DNA of 64,000 bases from Phallusia mammillata. Taxonomy: Eukaryota; Chordata; Ascidiacea; Phlebobranchia; Ascidiidae. Shown here one piece after another: positions 23,095 through 34,201 of the stretch. Position 1 is the stretch's first letter, and every line of letters starts with the position of its first letter. Below the pieces are notes generated by a model. It was not told the DNA's origin and did no database searches. It saw nothing but the letters and a program-made list of their open reading frames with translations. Where the stretch lies: assembly GCA_003260075.1 (NCBI GenBank), contig QLIY01000074.1, positions 115,951-179,950 of the forward strand, read 5' to 3'. Position numbers and translations under genes: made by a program.

Positions 23095-24944
23095 TTACAT
23101 TAGAATCTGATTCTTGAAACCACGGCTCAGGTCTTTGTGTGGCATAACAATTGAGTTCCGAATGTGGATTTCGGGTGGAAGAGTAACGTCGCGTCCTACA
23201 GGTGAATAAAAATGAAATTTTATGTCAATATACATTTCAATCCCGTTTGTTTTGTACTCCTTTGATGTTTCTGCAAGTTGAAGAGGTACACTACACACAG
23301 AGAGGCAATTATGCTTCCTTATAATCCCTGAAGGGCGATTGGGTAAAATTTGGATGCATTTTGATGTTTTTGGCCCTGGTTTACTACAGCTTTGGTTACT
23401 ATTAAGTCACATTTTCGTGGCTAAGCTTACCTAGTGTAGTAATAGAAGGTCGTAGACGCCCAGCATCATCAAACAGATAAAAGTTGTCCGTTGTAGCATG
23501 TGGCGCGTTAGGATTTATTTCAGTGGGCGTTCCTTCTACCCTGCTCCACTCTCCAACCACACAATGCCAGCCTATAATGCTGTGCAAGATGCAGCAGTGG
23601 TCCTACAGTTAAAAAAAATGATTTTTTATTTGGGCAAGCGTGGTTTGTTATTTCGTAACAAAAATACTTGTGACTGTATGCTATATAGTTATGTTGGCTG
23701 CATTGGTGCTAGAGCCAGACGATTAACCCAACAGAAACAAGTAGTATTGCTTGCAATAAATACGGAAAGTACATTTCACCTTTAAAATTGCTCCATCCAA
23801 AACCATAGCATTCTTTACTCGAACTCCACGTCCAATTATAACGCCTGCTCCTATCGTTACATCCGGTCCAATCTAATACAATCAAAACGGAATGTTTTAA
23901 ATCGGAAAACAAAATATAAATTACAAAACATAATTACCACTGCTGTAAGATCAATTTCTGCAGTGGGGTGAACAAAAACGTTTCCTCGATAATTCGAGAG
24001 TCCACCCAGCCGCTCCGGGGGGGGGGGCTTATGACTGTATGCTATAGTCATGTTGGCCGCATTGGTGCTAGAGCCAGACGACTAACCTGAGAGAAATAAA
24101 TAGTTTTGCTTGCAATCACCACATATGGAAAGCACATTTCACCTTTAAAATTGCTCCATCCAAAACCATAGCATTCTTTACGGGGGGGGGGCGAAAAACA
24201 AAATAGAAATTGCGAATAAAAAAATTACCACTGCTGTAGGATCTATTTCTGCAGTGGGATGAACAAAAACGTTTCCACGATAATTCGAGAGTCCACCCAG
24301 CCGCTCCGGATGAGTAGTTTTATAGGATTCCAAAATGGCGCGATTTGCATACAAGGCTGAGCCGGCAGACTTGATGTTTAGCCAGAAATTTGAGCTTTGA
24401 TAAGCAAATAGCTTTCCCGTGGCAGCCATAATAGGTAACAGGTCATTTTCCAAACTGATTCTGCTGGCACCAATCGAAGATCCCTGCTCGGCAAGTTTAA
24501 ACATATCTTCCCTTGACAAGAAAAACAGAAGGTAAAGTTTCATAAGTAAGTAAATACTGAAATTACACAACTTAAACTAACAAGCAACATGTAGTGTCTA
24601 TATAACATTCGTATGCCATAGAAGCAAATTGTTCTTTTGGTTTTAGTCTTATGCTGTTAAATATAGTTTTGATTTACACAAAGCAGCAGACAATAGGCTC
24701 ATGTAGTTGTTTTTAAGTTTATTTTTTAATTAAAAGAGGTATATGCGTACAACGGGTTAGTATTTTATCACATGAGGTTGTGCTTGCTTTCAACTAAACC
24801 AGTGGTTCTTAACCTTTTTGGTGTGGTTTCCCACTAAGGGGGGGGGGCCAGATTGGAAAGTTTTATTTTTGCGCGAAGGATTTTTTTTTGTCAAACTAAT
24901 TGCGCGGAATTACAATTTTCTGCGCGGATTGATAGACTTTTGAT

Positions 24945-25029
<85 letters not shown>

Positions 25030-27727
25030 GGTGAAGGTAATCTTACTAACATGTTATTGCGGAAAATATTGTATTAAATTAACTTTCAACGGTTAAATTC
25101 AAACCACGGACCCGAGTTTGGTGACTTCTGACTCACATAATTTCCCTTTAAAAACATTGGGGGGGGGGTAAGCGATTTGGTCGGGACCAATCTTATGTAG
25201 TTTGAGTAGTGATTTCGTGAGAAAGTAAAATCGTGTGGAATTTGTCTGTGACGTAACAAACGATTGGGGGGGGGGAATCTTATGTAGTTTGAGTAGTGAT
25301 TTCATGAGAAAGTAAAATCGTGTGGAATTTGTCTGTGACGTAACAAACGATTTTTGGATTTTTATGCGCCTTGTAAAACACGGTGAAGGTAATCTTACTA
25401 ACATGTTATTGCGGAAAATATTGTATTAAATTAACTTTCAACGGTTAAATTCAAACCACGGACCCGAGTTTGGTGACTTCTGACTCACATAATTTCCCTT
25501 TAAAAACATTAAATTTCCCACTAGTGGGAAATTTCCCACCGGTTAAGAACCACTGAACTAAACAAACGTTTATAGATAGGTCACACCATCAATTATTTAA
25601 AGTTATTCTAACAATAAGCATTACCCCAGCAAATAGAAACAGAAAATACGTATACTTACTCCACTGATATGCTTGGACGCAGACGTCGTTGAAAAAGACT
25701 GCTTATGTTTTGAAATATTTCAGTGCTGAGAAGGTACACTCCCGCATTAATATCTCTGCTGACAAAGCTGTCAGGCTTCTCAATATAATGCACAACTTCG
25801 TGGGTTGTAGGATTTATTCCAGCACATCCATAGTGTTGTGACTGGTTCTTTGGAACCTAATTTTAGTGAAAGATATTTGTTGGCAAAGTTATGATAAAGT
25901 TGGTTATTTGTCACTCTGCGGCCACAGGTTAGGAGCATATCAGCCTATCGTCTATGATGTTTTAGTTTGATATGTTTTACTGTACGTTAAATGTGTTTTG
26001 CTGCAAAAAAATAACATTAAAACACTAAACACAGATCTACTTATAAACTTAATGATAACTGCATTAAACCACATAACTGTTAAAAGTAAAATGCTTTTCA
26101 GGAAACTTTTTACAAATACCAAATCACAGGTACAACGAAATGGTACAGTGCGTTAATGTTTGATTTGAAATGCATCGTGTTTTCCAATAAGATAATGAAA
26201 TTTTACGCACAGTGATTATATTACGTTAGCTCAGTTATTACGTCACTAGTAAACACGCGTCATACCTCCACGGTCATCATGACGTATGGCATAAACTTTT
26301 CCTTAAACTTCATCATTTGTTTTAAGGGATATTCGCAAAATACGTCGCTGAACATAAGGAAAAATGCATCTGGTTCTCCGTTCATGATCACGTCGCGAAA
26401 GTGATATATGCAGCCCGCTGTCCCAAGCATTGTATACTCCTGAAGGTAACTGAAAAAAAGTATGAGTTGCAGTACATTTATTGATAAACATAGTAAACTA
26501 AGTACTTGGTGGTTTCATTTAGTTGCTCTGGCAATATTATATGTTGCCAAAGGCCGTCTTTAAGGAGAAACAAGGCCGTCGTGTGAGATTGTGATCTAAA
26601 TCTTAGCGTAAGCCAACCGTGATTAGATGCAATAAGCAAAGACATTGACAGCTTAAGAAACATGGCGTTTCTAAGTCTAAGGTGAGTTATTGATGTAAAG
26701 TTGAAGCGAAACTTTTTTTAAAATCAGCTTAAGAACTACGATCAAATTATTACAGATTTTGGCGTTAAATGCCCAATGCTGACTATCACTTATTATAAGT
26801 AACAAAGAGCCCGGTTACAATATGATAACTCTGAAATCATTCAACTAACTTCGCAACATGTTGTTGTACACAAGTTACACTACAAAATGTTGTATAGATT
26901 TGTTGCAGTCAAGAATTGGGGGGGGGGCATAACTCTGAAATCATTCAACTAACTTCGCAACATGTTGTTGTAGACAAGTTACACTACAAAATGTTGTATA
27001 GATTTGTTGCAGTCAAGAATTTGTATGTTTGTTATAATCACCTGATTGGTTTGTTGTGTGCTTGTCTTTCTCTCTTTAAAAAGCGTTTGATGGCGTCCGT
27101 TGGCTGAAAGAAGCCGATCAACAAAATTTCCGCTACTTCTGGAATCTAACAAATAGTAAGGTTATATCAGCAATCTTCTAAAAAAATTTTATAACCATAC
27201 CTTGCTGCATGCTTCGATGTGATGGTGTACAAGAGGAAAACCAGCAATAGGAAAGAGTGGCTTTGGTGTGTCCAAGCTTAGAGGGCGAAATCGTGTTCCT
27301 GTTTAAGTCAAACCATAAGTAATTGTTAAGAGAACACAAAAAGTTGGGCATTTGATGGTCATGAAAAAAGCCGTGTATTTCTTAAAAGCATATGGATTAT
27401 TTACATCGCTTGTTAAGTGCTGTACTACATATAACGCCTCCGGCTATAAGAATACAACGGCGCGATTAGAAGAAGCTACAGTCGTTGTATGAAGTATCAA
27501 CTCCTTGACGTTTTAATACTTAATTTTTTACAATATTTTGACATAATTACGTACACTTATGTACAGAACTACGCATATTTTACATTAATTGACACTATAT
27601 TGGACTAAACAAGTAAAAATGCGTTATAGAACGTTGATTAACAGGTTTCCGTACATTTTTACTACTAATACACATTAAACTTACCTTTTTGTGGCCCTCC
27701 TACTAATATAACTGCCTTGAGCTTCAT
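23095..27727 (-). CDS. GMPPA: Mannose-1-phosphate guanylyltransferase regulatory subunit alpha
   Basis: Nine exons join in phase into 424 aa (human 420): 27685-27727 (ATG), 27201-27298, 27042-27145, 26266-26449, 25660-25856, 24229-24511, 23780-23872, 23431-23602 and 23095-23195 (TAA). The N-terminal nucleotidyltransferase motif is VGGPQKGTRFRPL, followed by [18 protein letters not shown] and [11 protein letters not shown] typical segment [15 protein letters not shown] and THPERL leads into the left-handed beta-helix hexapeptide part ([22 protein letters not shown]), then [13 protein letters not shown] and [18 protein letters not shown] at the C-terminus. In vertebrates GMPPA is an allosteric, GDP-mannose-sensing partner of the catalytic GMPPB; it acts in the cytosol and feeds glycosylation. 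A partial second copy of exon 6 (23938-24016) and of exon 7's 3' side (about 24139-24181) sit at G runs and are assembly duplicates. A hAT element lies in intron 5. Confidence 0.96.
23690..24300. repeat. Duplicated blocks at G runs inside GMPPA
   Basis: The stretch before the G run 24017-24027 (part of exon 6 and its donor, 23938-24016) recurs as the 3' part of the true exon 6 from 24229. The stretch 23687-23818 recurs at about 24037-24181 before the run 24182-24191. The copies differ at several bases, for example ATTGACCTTACAGC against GATCCTACAGC on the coding strand, changing EIDLTAV to EIDPTAV. Confidence 0.8.
24800..25555 (+). mobile_element. hAT-type non-autonomous element with perfect 8-bp TSD
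   Basis: The element starts CAGTGGTTCTTAACC and ends GGTTAAGAACCACTG, an exact terminal inverted repeat. It is flanked by the 8-bp direct repeat AACTAAAC (24792-24799 and 25556-25563). It sits in GMPPA intron 5. The interior is badly assembled: G runs at 24838-24847, 24945-25027 (83 nt), 25159-25168 and 25266-25275 separate repeated copies of the same ~130-bp segments. Its true length is therefore less than shown. No transposase is visible. Confidence 0.85.
26820..27020. repeat. Duplicated block in GMPPA intron 3
   Basis: About 95 bp before the G run 26918-26927 (ATAACTCTGAAATCATTC onward) is repeated after it, with two differences. It lies about 20 bp from the exon 3 donor at 27041 but does not include the exon. 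Confidence 0.8.
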
Positions 27728-28520
27728 TGTTTTTGATGCAATAATTTTGTCTTCATAAACTTGTACTAATACGTATTAATAGTTGACTGCGGTTCTTACT
27801 GCTGCCGAAACAAACTATGATCCCAACAGTGGTCTATCAGCAAACCGGTTCGCCAAGTGCTCGTGGCAGTAATAAACCATAACAGTAGAGAAAGGGCCTT
27901 CGAAGAACTAAAATGCCATCAGCGTTGTATATTGCAACGCTGTAAAGAAATGAAATAAATTCTTGTCCAAAACACACCAAGCAATATTGTAGCTGATGTG
28001 GCTGTTTCTTAACTGCTCTTTTAAAAAACCTTTAGCAAGACGATCTTAGTAACAACTCATTAAGTACGAACAGATTAGGCGTTGGTATAATTTTGATAAT
28101 CATCCATTTTCCATTTAATACGTTACTAAGACAAATGCATGTCTAAGTATTTGTAGTATTTGCAAGCAGTTTAGCAATTCGCGGGGCTTCTATACCATTG
28201 CTTTTACCGTTAAAACACATGGGTAAGGTAATTTCCTTTCAAAATCGCCTTTTCAACAGAAGATTAGTTTACATTAGTCAAACAAAAAAGGAACCTAGCT
28301 CTTTCATTTGTTTCATGAAACAGAATGATTTAAAACCTCTTGAATATATTTGCGGCGAAGTAAGTCACGTGACAAAAACAATTTGTCGTACACGCATGTT
28401 TTATTTATTTTTTAAGTTTCACATTAGTATTTCCACATACCATACAATTGAAAAAGTTTAAACTTTAAACGTTTTACGTTCATGAAAAAAATAAGTCATT
28501 CGTCCTTAAGATTACGCATG
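27728..28520. promoter_or_regulatory. Presumed GMPPA upstream region
   Basis: This 0.8-kb gap lies between the GMPPA start and the stop of the next minus-strand gene. It should hold the GMPPA promoter and the 3' UTR of the LU-sushi-vWA gene. No TATA box or other clear site could be assigned. A palindromic CACGTGATC-type site near 28546 is in the coding exon of the neighbour, not here. Confidence 0.35.
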
Positions 28521-31500
28521 TTACAGTGAAGTATCATGTTCATGAACCACGTGATCACAAGGTTTCGTACAGAAAGTTTCTGTCACAAATTGCCAACTGT
28601 CGGCTCCAAAATTTTCTGTGGCCTCATCGTAAAGGAAAACCATATCTTTACTTCCTGCGATTTCATTCAACGGCGTTTGGTCAAAGTCGTTTTCCACCTT
28701 TCCCATGTAAAAGACGAGTACCTAAAGCATATTTTAGTTGATTTTAAATCACTTAACCCAGTGGTTCTCAAACTGTGCGTCACGACGCCCTGGTGCGTCG
28801 CTTTAATTTTCCAAGGGCGTCGCAGAAAAGGGGGGGGGGGCTTTCCACCTTTCCCATGTAAAAGACGAGTACCTAAAGCATTTTTTAGTTGATTTTAAAT
28901 CACTTAACCCAATGTTTATTATGTCATAATTAGGAACAGTATTTTTCTTTCTTTGTTTTTGCATGAGTCAGCGTTTTCCAACGTTTTTTGAGAAATTCTG
29001 CTCTTAACAATTCAAAATGTTGTCATTCCTCCCTACTACATAGTAGATGCTAAACCACACAACGATCATTTAAAATTGGGTCTTTTATCAACTTTACAGG
29101 TTATATTCCCAGAGATAAAGTGTCTATTTGCAAGCCATATGTAAAAATTAAAGTAAATTCCCCCCTCAAGTCTTAAAATACCCTGCCGATTAGAAACCAT
29201 ACACTATGGTTTAAGGTTGTTACAGATATATTTGCAATCAGCCTGTAGAGTATAACAATGTACACAACTAGCATCAGGCCAAGTACGTATGTACATTAAC
29301 TTATCCTGTTTGTAACCGTACCAAGTATCCACGTTTTCTTGCTTCATTTGCTGGCCCAACAGCATCATCGTCCGAATTGCGATCAGTAAAAACAGCTATC
29401 GCTTTCTGAACTCTTCCATCTCGCATTCCGGCTTCGGGTGTCAAAAGATTCTCAAGTGCATATTGTATTGCGGCACCAATGTTAACCACAGCTGTCAATT
29501 AATTATTTTGACAGATATTAGAAAATGATGTGGCTTTTGCTAAAGGGTACATTTAAAATGAACAGAATCGCTTGGATCACTTCGATCACTTGGTGCATTA
29601 TTAGTACCGCTTGGCGCACCTTAATATCGCTAGCTAAAGGCATACATAGCATTATACAAGTGCAGCAAGCACTATAAAGTTGCACGGAGCGATATAAAGG
29701 TGCACCAAGCGATCCTGTATATTTTAGATGCACCGTTTTGTGAAAGTAATGGTACCTTCGGGTTGCTCAACACTTTGTTCCCGAAGAAGCCTTAAAAACC
29801 GATCAGCTTCTGCCCCATAGTCATTAAATTTCACTGCACTTGACTCGATGGGAGTTTCGCCGAAAAATACAAAAGAACCCTTGACCGCATCGTCGGCAAC
29901 GACTTCCACACTAAAAAGATTTTTTTAACGTAAAAGTAGACACGACTGACGAGTATATTTGTAAATTGTATGTTTGTTTTTGTCCAAAAACTCTGATGGC
30001 ATAGATCAGGAGTGTGCAACCTTTGTCACTGTGGGGCTAAATATACCATAGTTAGATATCGGGCCGAACCTATAATAACACAAGATGGTGTCACTTTCTT
30101 GCCTACCAAATATATGCCTATATTGAGTTAACAATGAAAATTCGTATTTAAATCGAGCCGCATTATTACCAGGACGCTGAAAAAATAGCACCAGGCGCAT
30201 TGATCTGCTCAAAAATATATAATAATTAGACTTGTTTTCAAAGACATTTGAAATCAAGCGTATCTGCGGGCCGCACAATCTTTGATCAATGTGCCGGATT
30301 TGTCCCGCGGGCTGCAGGTTGCACAACCCTGGCATATGGTTCTTACCTCAACAACCCCTCAAATGTTGCGTAAAGACGTCTACGACCTTCCGGTATAGAG
30401 ACATACAAAAGGTCCACAAAATCATACACGAAATATGGAGGGCAGCTTCCTTTAAAATTGTAACCATAAATTTATTTCAACAAAACACTTTTTTACAATA
30501 ACTTACTTCCACAACATGGTGCCTCATGTTTCCAAGTTCCGTTATTTAAGCAAACATTTGTTTCATGATTAGCTGGATAAACGAAGTAATCTTCATCTGA
30601 ACATTGATATTGACAAACAGAACCCGGTTTGTTGTCATTAAAGCAAGTTATTTTGCCATGGTGCATTAACTTTGGATGTTCTGGACAACTTTTACCTGCA
30701 AGTAAATAATCATAAGTATAAATAACTAAAAATACTGATGTTTAGAGATAATGTGAAGATTCAAGACAAAAAGATGCATTAACTGAATATGAAAAACTAT
30801 TTGTCAAGGTATGATACATGACTTGACAATTAATAATATGTTTCATCTTTTTTCTCAACACAATAAATATTTAAGACACGTTTAAATAATTTTAACTGTC
30901 ATTTAATTGTAGAAAGGAGTGTTACGGTATTTGACCTTATGTTACTTAACTGAGCATTTCAAAAGTATCAAATAATTAAACATTGTGGAGAAAACAAAAG
31001 CATACCAGAACTTGGCTTGACAATAGACGGGTGACAAGTGGGAGATGCAATGTTACACATTTCTGTATCACAACAACAAGTACAAAGCGAACTGGTTTGA
31101 TCTGAATTGCATTGTGCTGATTTGCCAGATAACCTCGTGTTCTACAACATTTTTTTTCAAAAAAAAACAACGATCAAAGTAGAAATAAAATATTTTGAAA
31201 TAACCCAAATTGTAGGCTGTTTAGGTCAAAGATGTAAAGTGTCAGTTTTTTGTTGGAAAACAAGCTAAAATTTGGAGTAAATGTTACCTGTAATTGGTTT
31301 GCTTCGCAAGCTCTTTTGTCCTTACATTGTTTAAAAATAAGCTGATGCTCCTTATTAATGCGTCTGATGGCAGTTTCGCAAGAGTTCTGAACAAACCAAG
31401 TCGTCATTTATGCATTTGAGTATAGGCCCTACCTCTAAACAGTGCTTCTCAACCTTTTTACTCTGCGCCGCCCTTTAGAGGTTTTCTGACACAACGCAAC

Positions 31501-32175
31501 CCCCACCAGAATGTGTTCATACATTTGCTAACAAACGTCGTTGTAACAGTTTTTGGTTACAGAAAACCCCTTATAATTGTGGGTATGGATCATGTCACCA
31601 ATAATCTTTAAACAATTTGGTGCTGTTTATGTCAAGGAAAGTCTAAAACCACAATCTTAGAAGTATGCAATCGCAACATCTGTCGCGCCAATTATAAATT
31701 AAATTGTGGTGTGTGTTGCTATGTTATACAAAAGACACGGAAAAAGTTTTTTGATGGAAATAAAATCACCCCGAGTTGGCTTGCGTATTCGCGACCCCCA
31801 GGTTGAGAAACACTGCTCTAAAGAGTTTAGTTGTCTCATTTAAAACATTATTTTTGGGTCAGTTAAACATCAATTTGCAAAAAAATCAAATAATAACTGT
31901 ACCTCGTTTGGCATGCATTCCTTTATATGCCCATTTCCATCACAATCCTCGAAACTGGTTGCTCCGTAGCAGGTCATACATTTCAATGCTGAACACAAGA
32001 AAGTAAAATAAATTGCACAACCGTGCTACCGATTAAATTAACGTAATAAACTTCTATTCAGTTTAAATCAAAAATATATACAATAAAAATAACAAAAAAA
32101 AATACCTTCAATTTCTACAAATAGCCAACTAACCAGCAAAATGTGAAACACAGAAAACATGACTAAACGACCCAT
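28521..32175 (-). CDS. Secreted Ly6/uPAR - sushi - vWA protein
   Basis: Nine exons join in phase into 402 aa: 32106-32175 (ATG), 31903-31988, 31288-31386, 31006-31141, 30507-30695, 30347-30449, 29756-29910, 29322-29491 and 28521-28721 (TAA). A signal peptide (MGRLVMFSVFHILLVSWLFV) precedes a three-finger Ly6/uPAR-like domain (LKCMTCYG start, CTCCCDTEMCN end). One sushi/CCP domain follows at about 131-192 (CPEHPKLMHHGKITC, NNGTWKHEAPCC), then a vWA domain to the end (ALENLLTPEAG, AVFTDRNSDDDAV, VLVFYMGKV, LNEIAGSKDMVFLYDE). The usual vWA metal-site DxSxS is not visible near the start (FVYDFVDLLYVS), while the later TD motif with nearby acidic residues is kept, so metal binding is uncertain. 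Such modules serve extracellular adhesion or immune recognition. The combination is not one I can name. No GPI or membrane tail is seen, so secretion is inferred. Confidence 0.85.
28690..28915. repeat. Duplicated block with and without a hAT insertion
   Basis: 28690-28758 recurs at 28841-28908 after the G run 28830-28840, repeating the acceptor side of the last exon of the LU-sushi-vWA gene. The first copy continues into a hAT terminal sequence at ACTTAACC. The second copy continues as plain sequence (CCAATGTTTATTATG). Confidence 0.8.
28759..28829 (+). mobile_element. hAT element 5' part, truncated by G run
   Basis: The segment starts CAGTGGTTCTCAAACTGTGC and contains GACGCCCTGGTGCGTCG, shared with the complete elements at 38161-38375 and 39876-40090. 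The 3' end is lost at the G run 28830-28840. Confidence 0.7.
28969..29215 (+). mobile_element. Degenerate hAT-like element (TTCCTCCCTA family)
   Basis: Starts CAGCGTTTTCCAACG and shares ATTCCTCCCTA, ACAACGATCATTTA, CTTTAC(A/G)GGTTATAT and TGTCTATTTGCAA with 32917-33320. The reverse complement of 61550-61748 carries the same family. The 3' end is unclear. It lies in the last intron of the LU-sushi-vWA gene. Confidence 0.5.
29577..29714. repeat. Palindromic minisatellite of ~20-bp units
   Basis: Right half: three to four units like AGCGATATAAAGGTGCACCA. Left half: the same unit in reverse complement (CGCTTGGCGCACCTTAATAT). The two meet near 29632 at CGCTAGCTAAAG. About seven degenerate units in all. 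It lies in intron 7 of the LU-sushi-vWA gene, 63 bp from exon 7, and could fold into a long hairpin in RNA. Confidence 0.65.
30007..30331 (+). mobile_element. hAT-type element, old copy
   Basis: Terminal inverted repeats CAGGAGTGTGCAACC and GGTTGCACAACCCTG with one or two mismatches. Flanks GCATAGAT and GCATATGG agree only in the first five bases, so the target duplication is decayed. Internal GGGCCGAACC and GGGCCGCACAATC fit known hAT non-autonomous families. Sits in intron 6 of the LU-sushi-vWA gene. Confidence 0.7.
31440..31815 (+). mobile_element. hAT-type element with 7-8 bp TSD
   Basis: Starts CAGTGCTTCTCAACC and ends GGTTGAGAAACACTG. Flanked by CTCTAAA on both sides. Located in intron 2 of the LU-sushi-vWA gene. 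No coding capacity. Confidence 0.8.
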
Positions 32176-34195
32176 TACTCTTTTCCACATAAGTTTGAAC
32201 GTCCGTTGTTTTAGCGTCAGTTTATGACAAAGCTAATGAAAAACCTTTCATTTAAATCCCAACTTTGATTCCGAAAAAAAGATTGGTTTCCCCAGTAGGC
32301 CTACGTCCATTTTTTTGCATGTGACTTTGCCTCAGGTGCAACAAATAGCACAATGAGGCACGATTACGACCTTCGCTGACATCAAACTAAAACTTGTGAC
32401 AATTTCCGATATTTTACTTGCTATCTATTTTAAGACACTTTTAATGGATATCTTGGAATTTTTAAAATATTACTCGCCCAATCAAACTGTATAGGCATTA
32501 CGGATTGTCAAAGACAGAACTATTTATTTGGTAAAATAGTGTCTCATGATCTGCCCAGTCGGTGCAATTAATTTGTACAGACATTGTCTGCTATGATTTC
32601 AGTGACCTGCTAAAAGAGACAAATGCCTAGCGGTCAATTCACCACGTGTCAAAGGCTCAAGTCTGAATCTAAGGAGCCTTGTTGATCTGGTTTGACATAA
32701 ACTGCGGTAGGCAGAAACAATATCAAAAGGACTTATGAATCTTTTTTGGTCCCTGAATAAAAGGGGGCTAATAAGGAGCCATGGCCCCTCCCAAGTTTTT
32801 TAAGTTGCTTATTGAGACATATTATGTGGTTTTGTATCAGACCATTAATGAATTGAAAAATGTTTACAATTTCATAATTGAAACCAGTATTTTTTTTCTT
32901 TTGTTTCTGCTTGAAGCAGCGGTTCTAACCTTTTTCGAGGAATTCCTGCCTTAACATTTAAAACGCTTTTATTCCTCCCTAATAGACTATATATGCCTAG
33001 CTTACAACAGTAGATGTAAAATCATACAACGATCATTTAGAATAGGAAAACATGTAGAAAAATTTGTACCAACTTTACGGGTTATATTTCCAGCGCTAAA
33101 AAGTGTCTATTTGCAAACCACATAGGCCTATACAAATTACAGTAAATTTCTCTCCTGAGTTTTGAAAGAAAACAAGGGAATACATAAATTGCCAAAAATA
33201 ACTGTTATCACCGAGTTGCAACTTGTAAGTCGAAGTCTACAATATTTATTTTCATTCAGACATAAAAAAGTAGATCAGGGTTTTGTAGGTCACGTAAAAC
33301 CCCGGTTAGGAAACCACGTGTTTGGTAAAAACACATCCTACGCCTAGCGCCATCAAAGCAAACGATATGGGACTACAAACTATTTGCCCCCACGCAAAAT
33401 AGTCGGCTGCCTACGCCACTATATGAGGCACAGATATTAGGTAAAGCGTACCATTCTGGTTCCCCCTAGATCGCTATACATTATTTTACTGTGTAGTTTG
33501 TTCGTGTTTTCACAAACCTTAAAAATACTACGAATTCATCAACAACGAAAATGGCGGTGTTGGAGACCTTTTTTGATATTTTGTGTGTGCAATTAAAGTG
33601 GTAAAAATCTCTATTTTGCACAAGAATGCAATAACATTGTCTGTCAATAAAATGGAGACAGTCGTTGTGTGATATTAAGGTCATGTTGCTTTATCGCACA
33701 AATCGACACACCCCAAAAACCGATTTACGTATTGCGTCGAAGCGATGTGAAAATAACGACATTGAGCTGCGTCGAAGGAGAAACAAAAGGACAGCTGGTC
33801 GGCGCGGGAAATACAACGGCCTTTTTTCCACGTATGCGTCAATATATGTATTGTTGATGATTGCGGGAAGGACCGTTGCTGCCATCTGCCTCGTTTTTAG
33901 TTCCCCTAATTTAGAACACTTAATCGTGTTAAATGAGGTTAACTTTTTTCCTTTTTGCAACGACGCACTGGATCTTATCAAACCGAGGCGTGCAACTTCA
34001 TGAGCCGAACATTTTTTAGTGTTTTTATTGAAGGGTACTGGACAGGAAATTTCGTTGTACAGATTTCGAGTGTTTTTGCACTTTTATCTTAACATTGTGT
34101 TAATGATCTGTGTTTAAAATAGGCGTTTGGCGAATGTTTTTTGCTAAACGTTAGCTAAATTATTGATTGGAAAACACTGAAATTTGCAACGAATA
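32176..34195. promoter_or_regulatory. Divergent intergenic region
   Basis: Two kilobases separate the minus-strand LU-sushi-vWA start (32175) from the plus-strand leader exon near 34196, so promoters of both should lie here. The part 33480-34000 is less AT-rich and holds CG-containing motifs; it may be the plus-strand promoter. Reading frames there on both strands have no recognisable domain. The left part is occupied by a hAT-like element at 32917-33320. Confidence 0.4.
32917..33320 (+). mobile_element. hAT-like element (TTCCTCCCTA family)
   Basis: Starts CAGCGGTTCTAACC and ends near GGTTAGGAAACCACGTG, an imperfect inverted repeat. Internal blocks match 28969-29215 and, inverted, 61550-61748. 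No clear target duplication. Confidence 0.6.
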
Positions 34196-34201
34196 ATGCC
34201 G
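34196..34201 (+). other. Possible leader exon end: ATGCCG then strong donor
   Basis: ATG CCG is followed directly by GTAAGT, a near-perfect donor. If spliced to the acceptor at 35090 it gives a two-codon upstream frame (ATG CCG TGA) ahead of the 456-aa gene. If spliced instead to 38656 it gives Met-Pro followed by the NAA40 frame. Both are inferences from splice phase only. Confidence 0.4.

Noticed and set aside
24853..25077. Poly-glycine frame on the plus strand
   Set aside because: It comes from the 83-nt G tract in a mis-assembled hAT element; no flanking coding signal.
33665..34003. Overlapping frames of 62-112 aa on both strands
   Set aside because: Both strands are open by composition; no recognisable motif; the position fits a promoter better.
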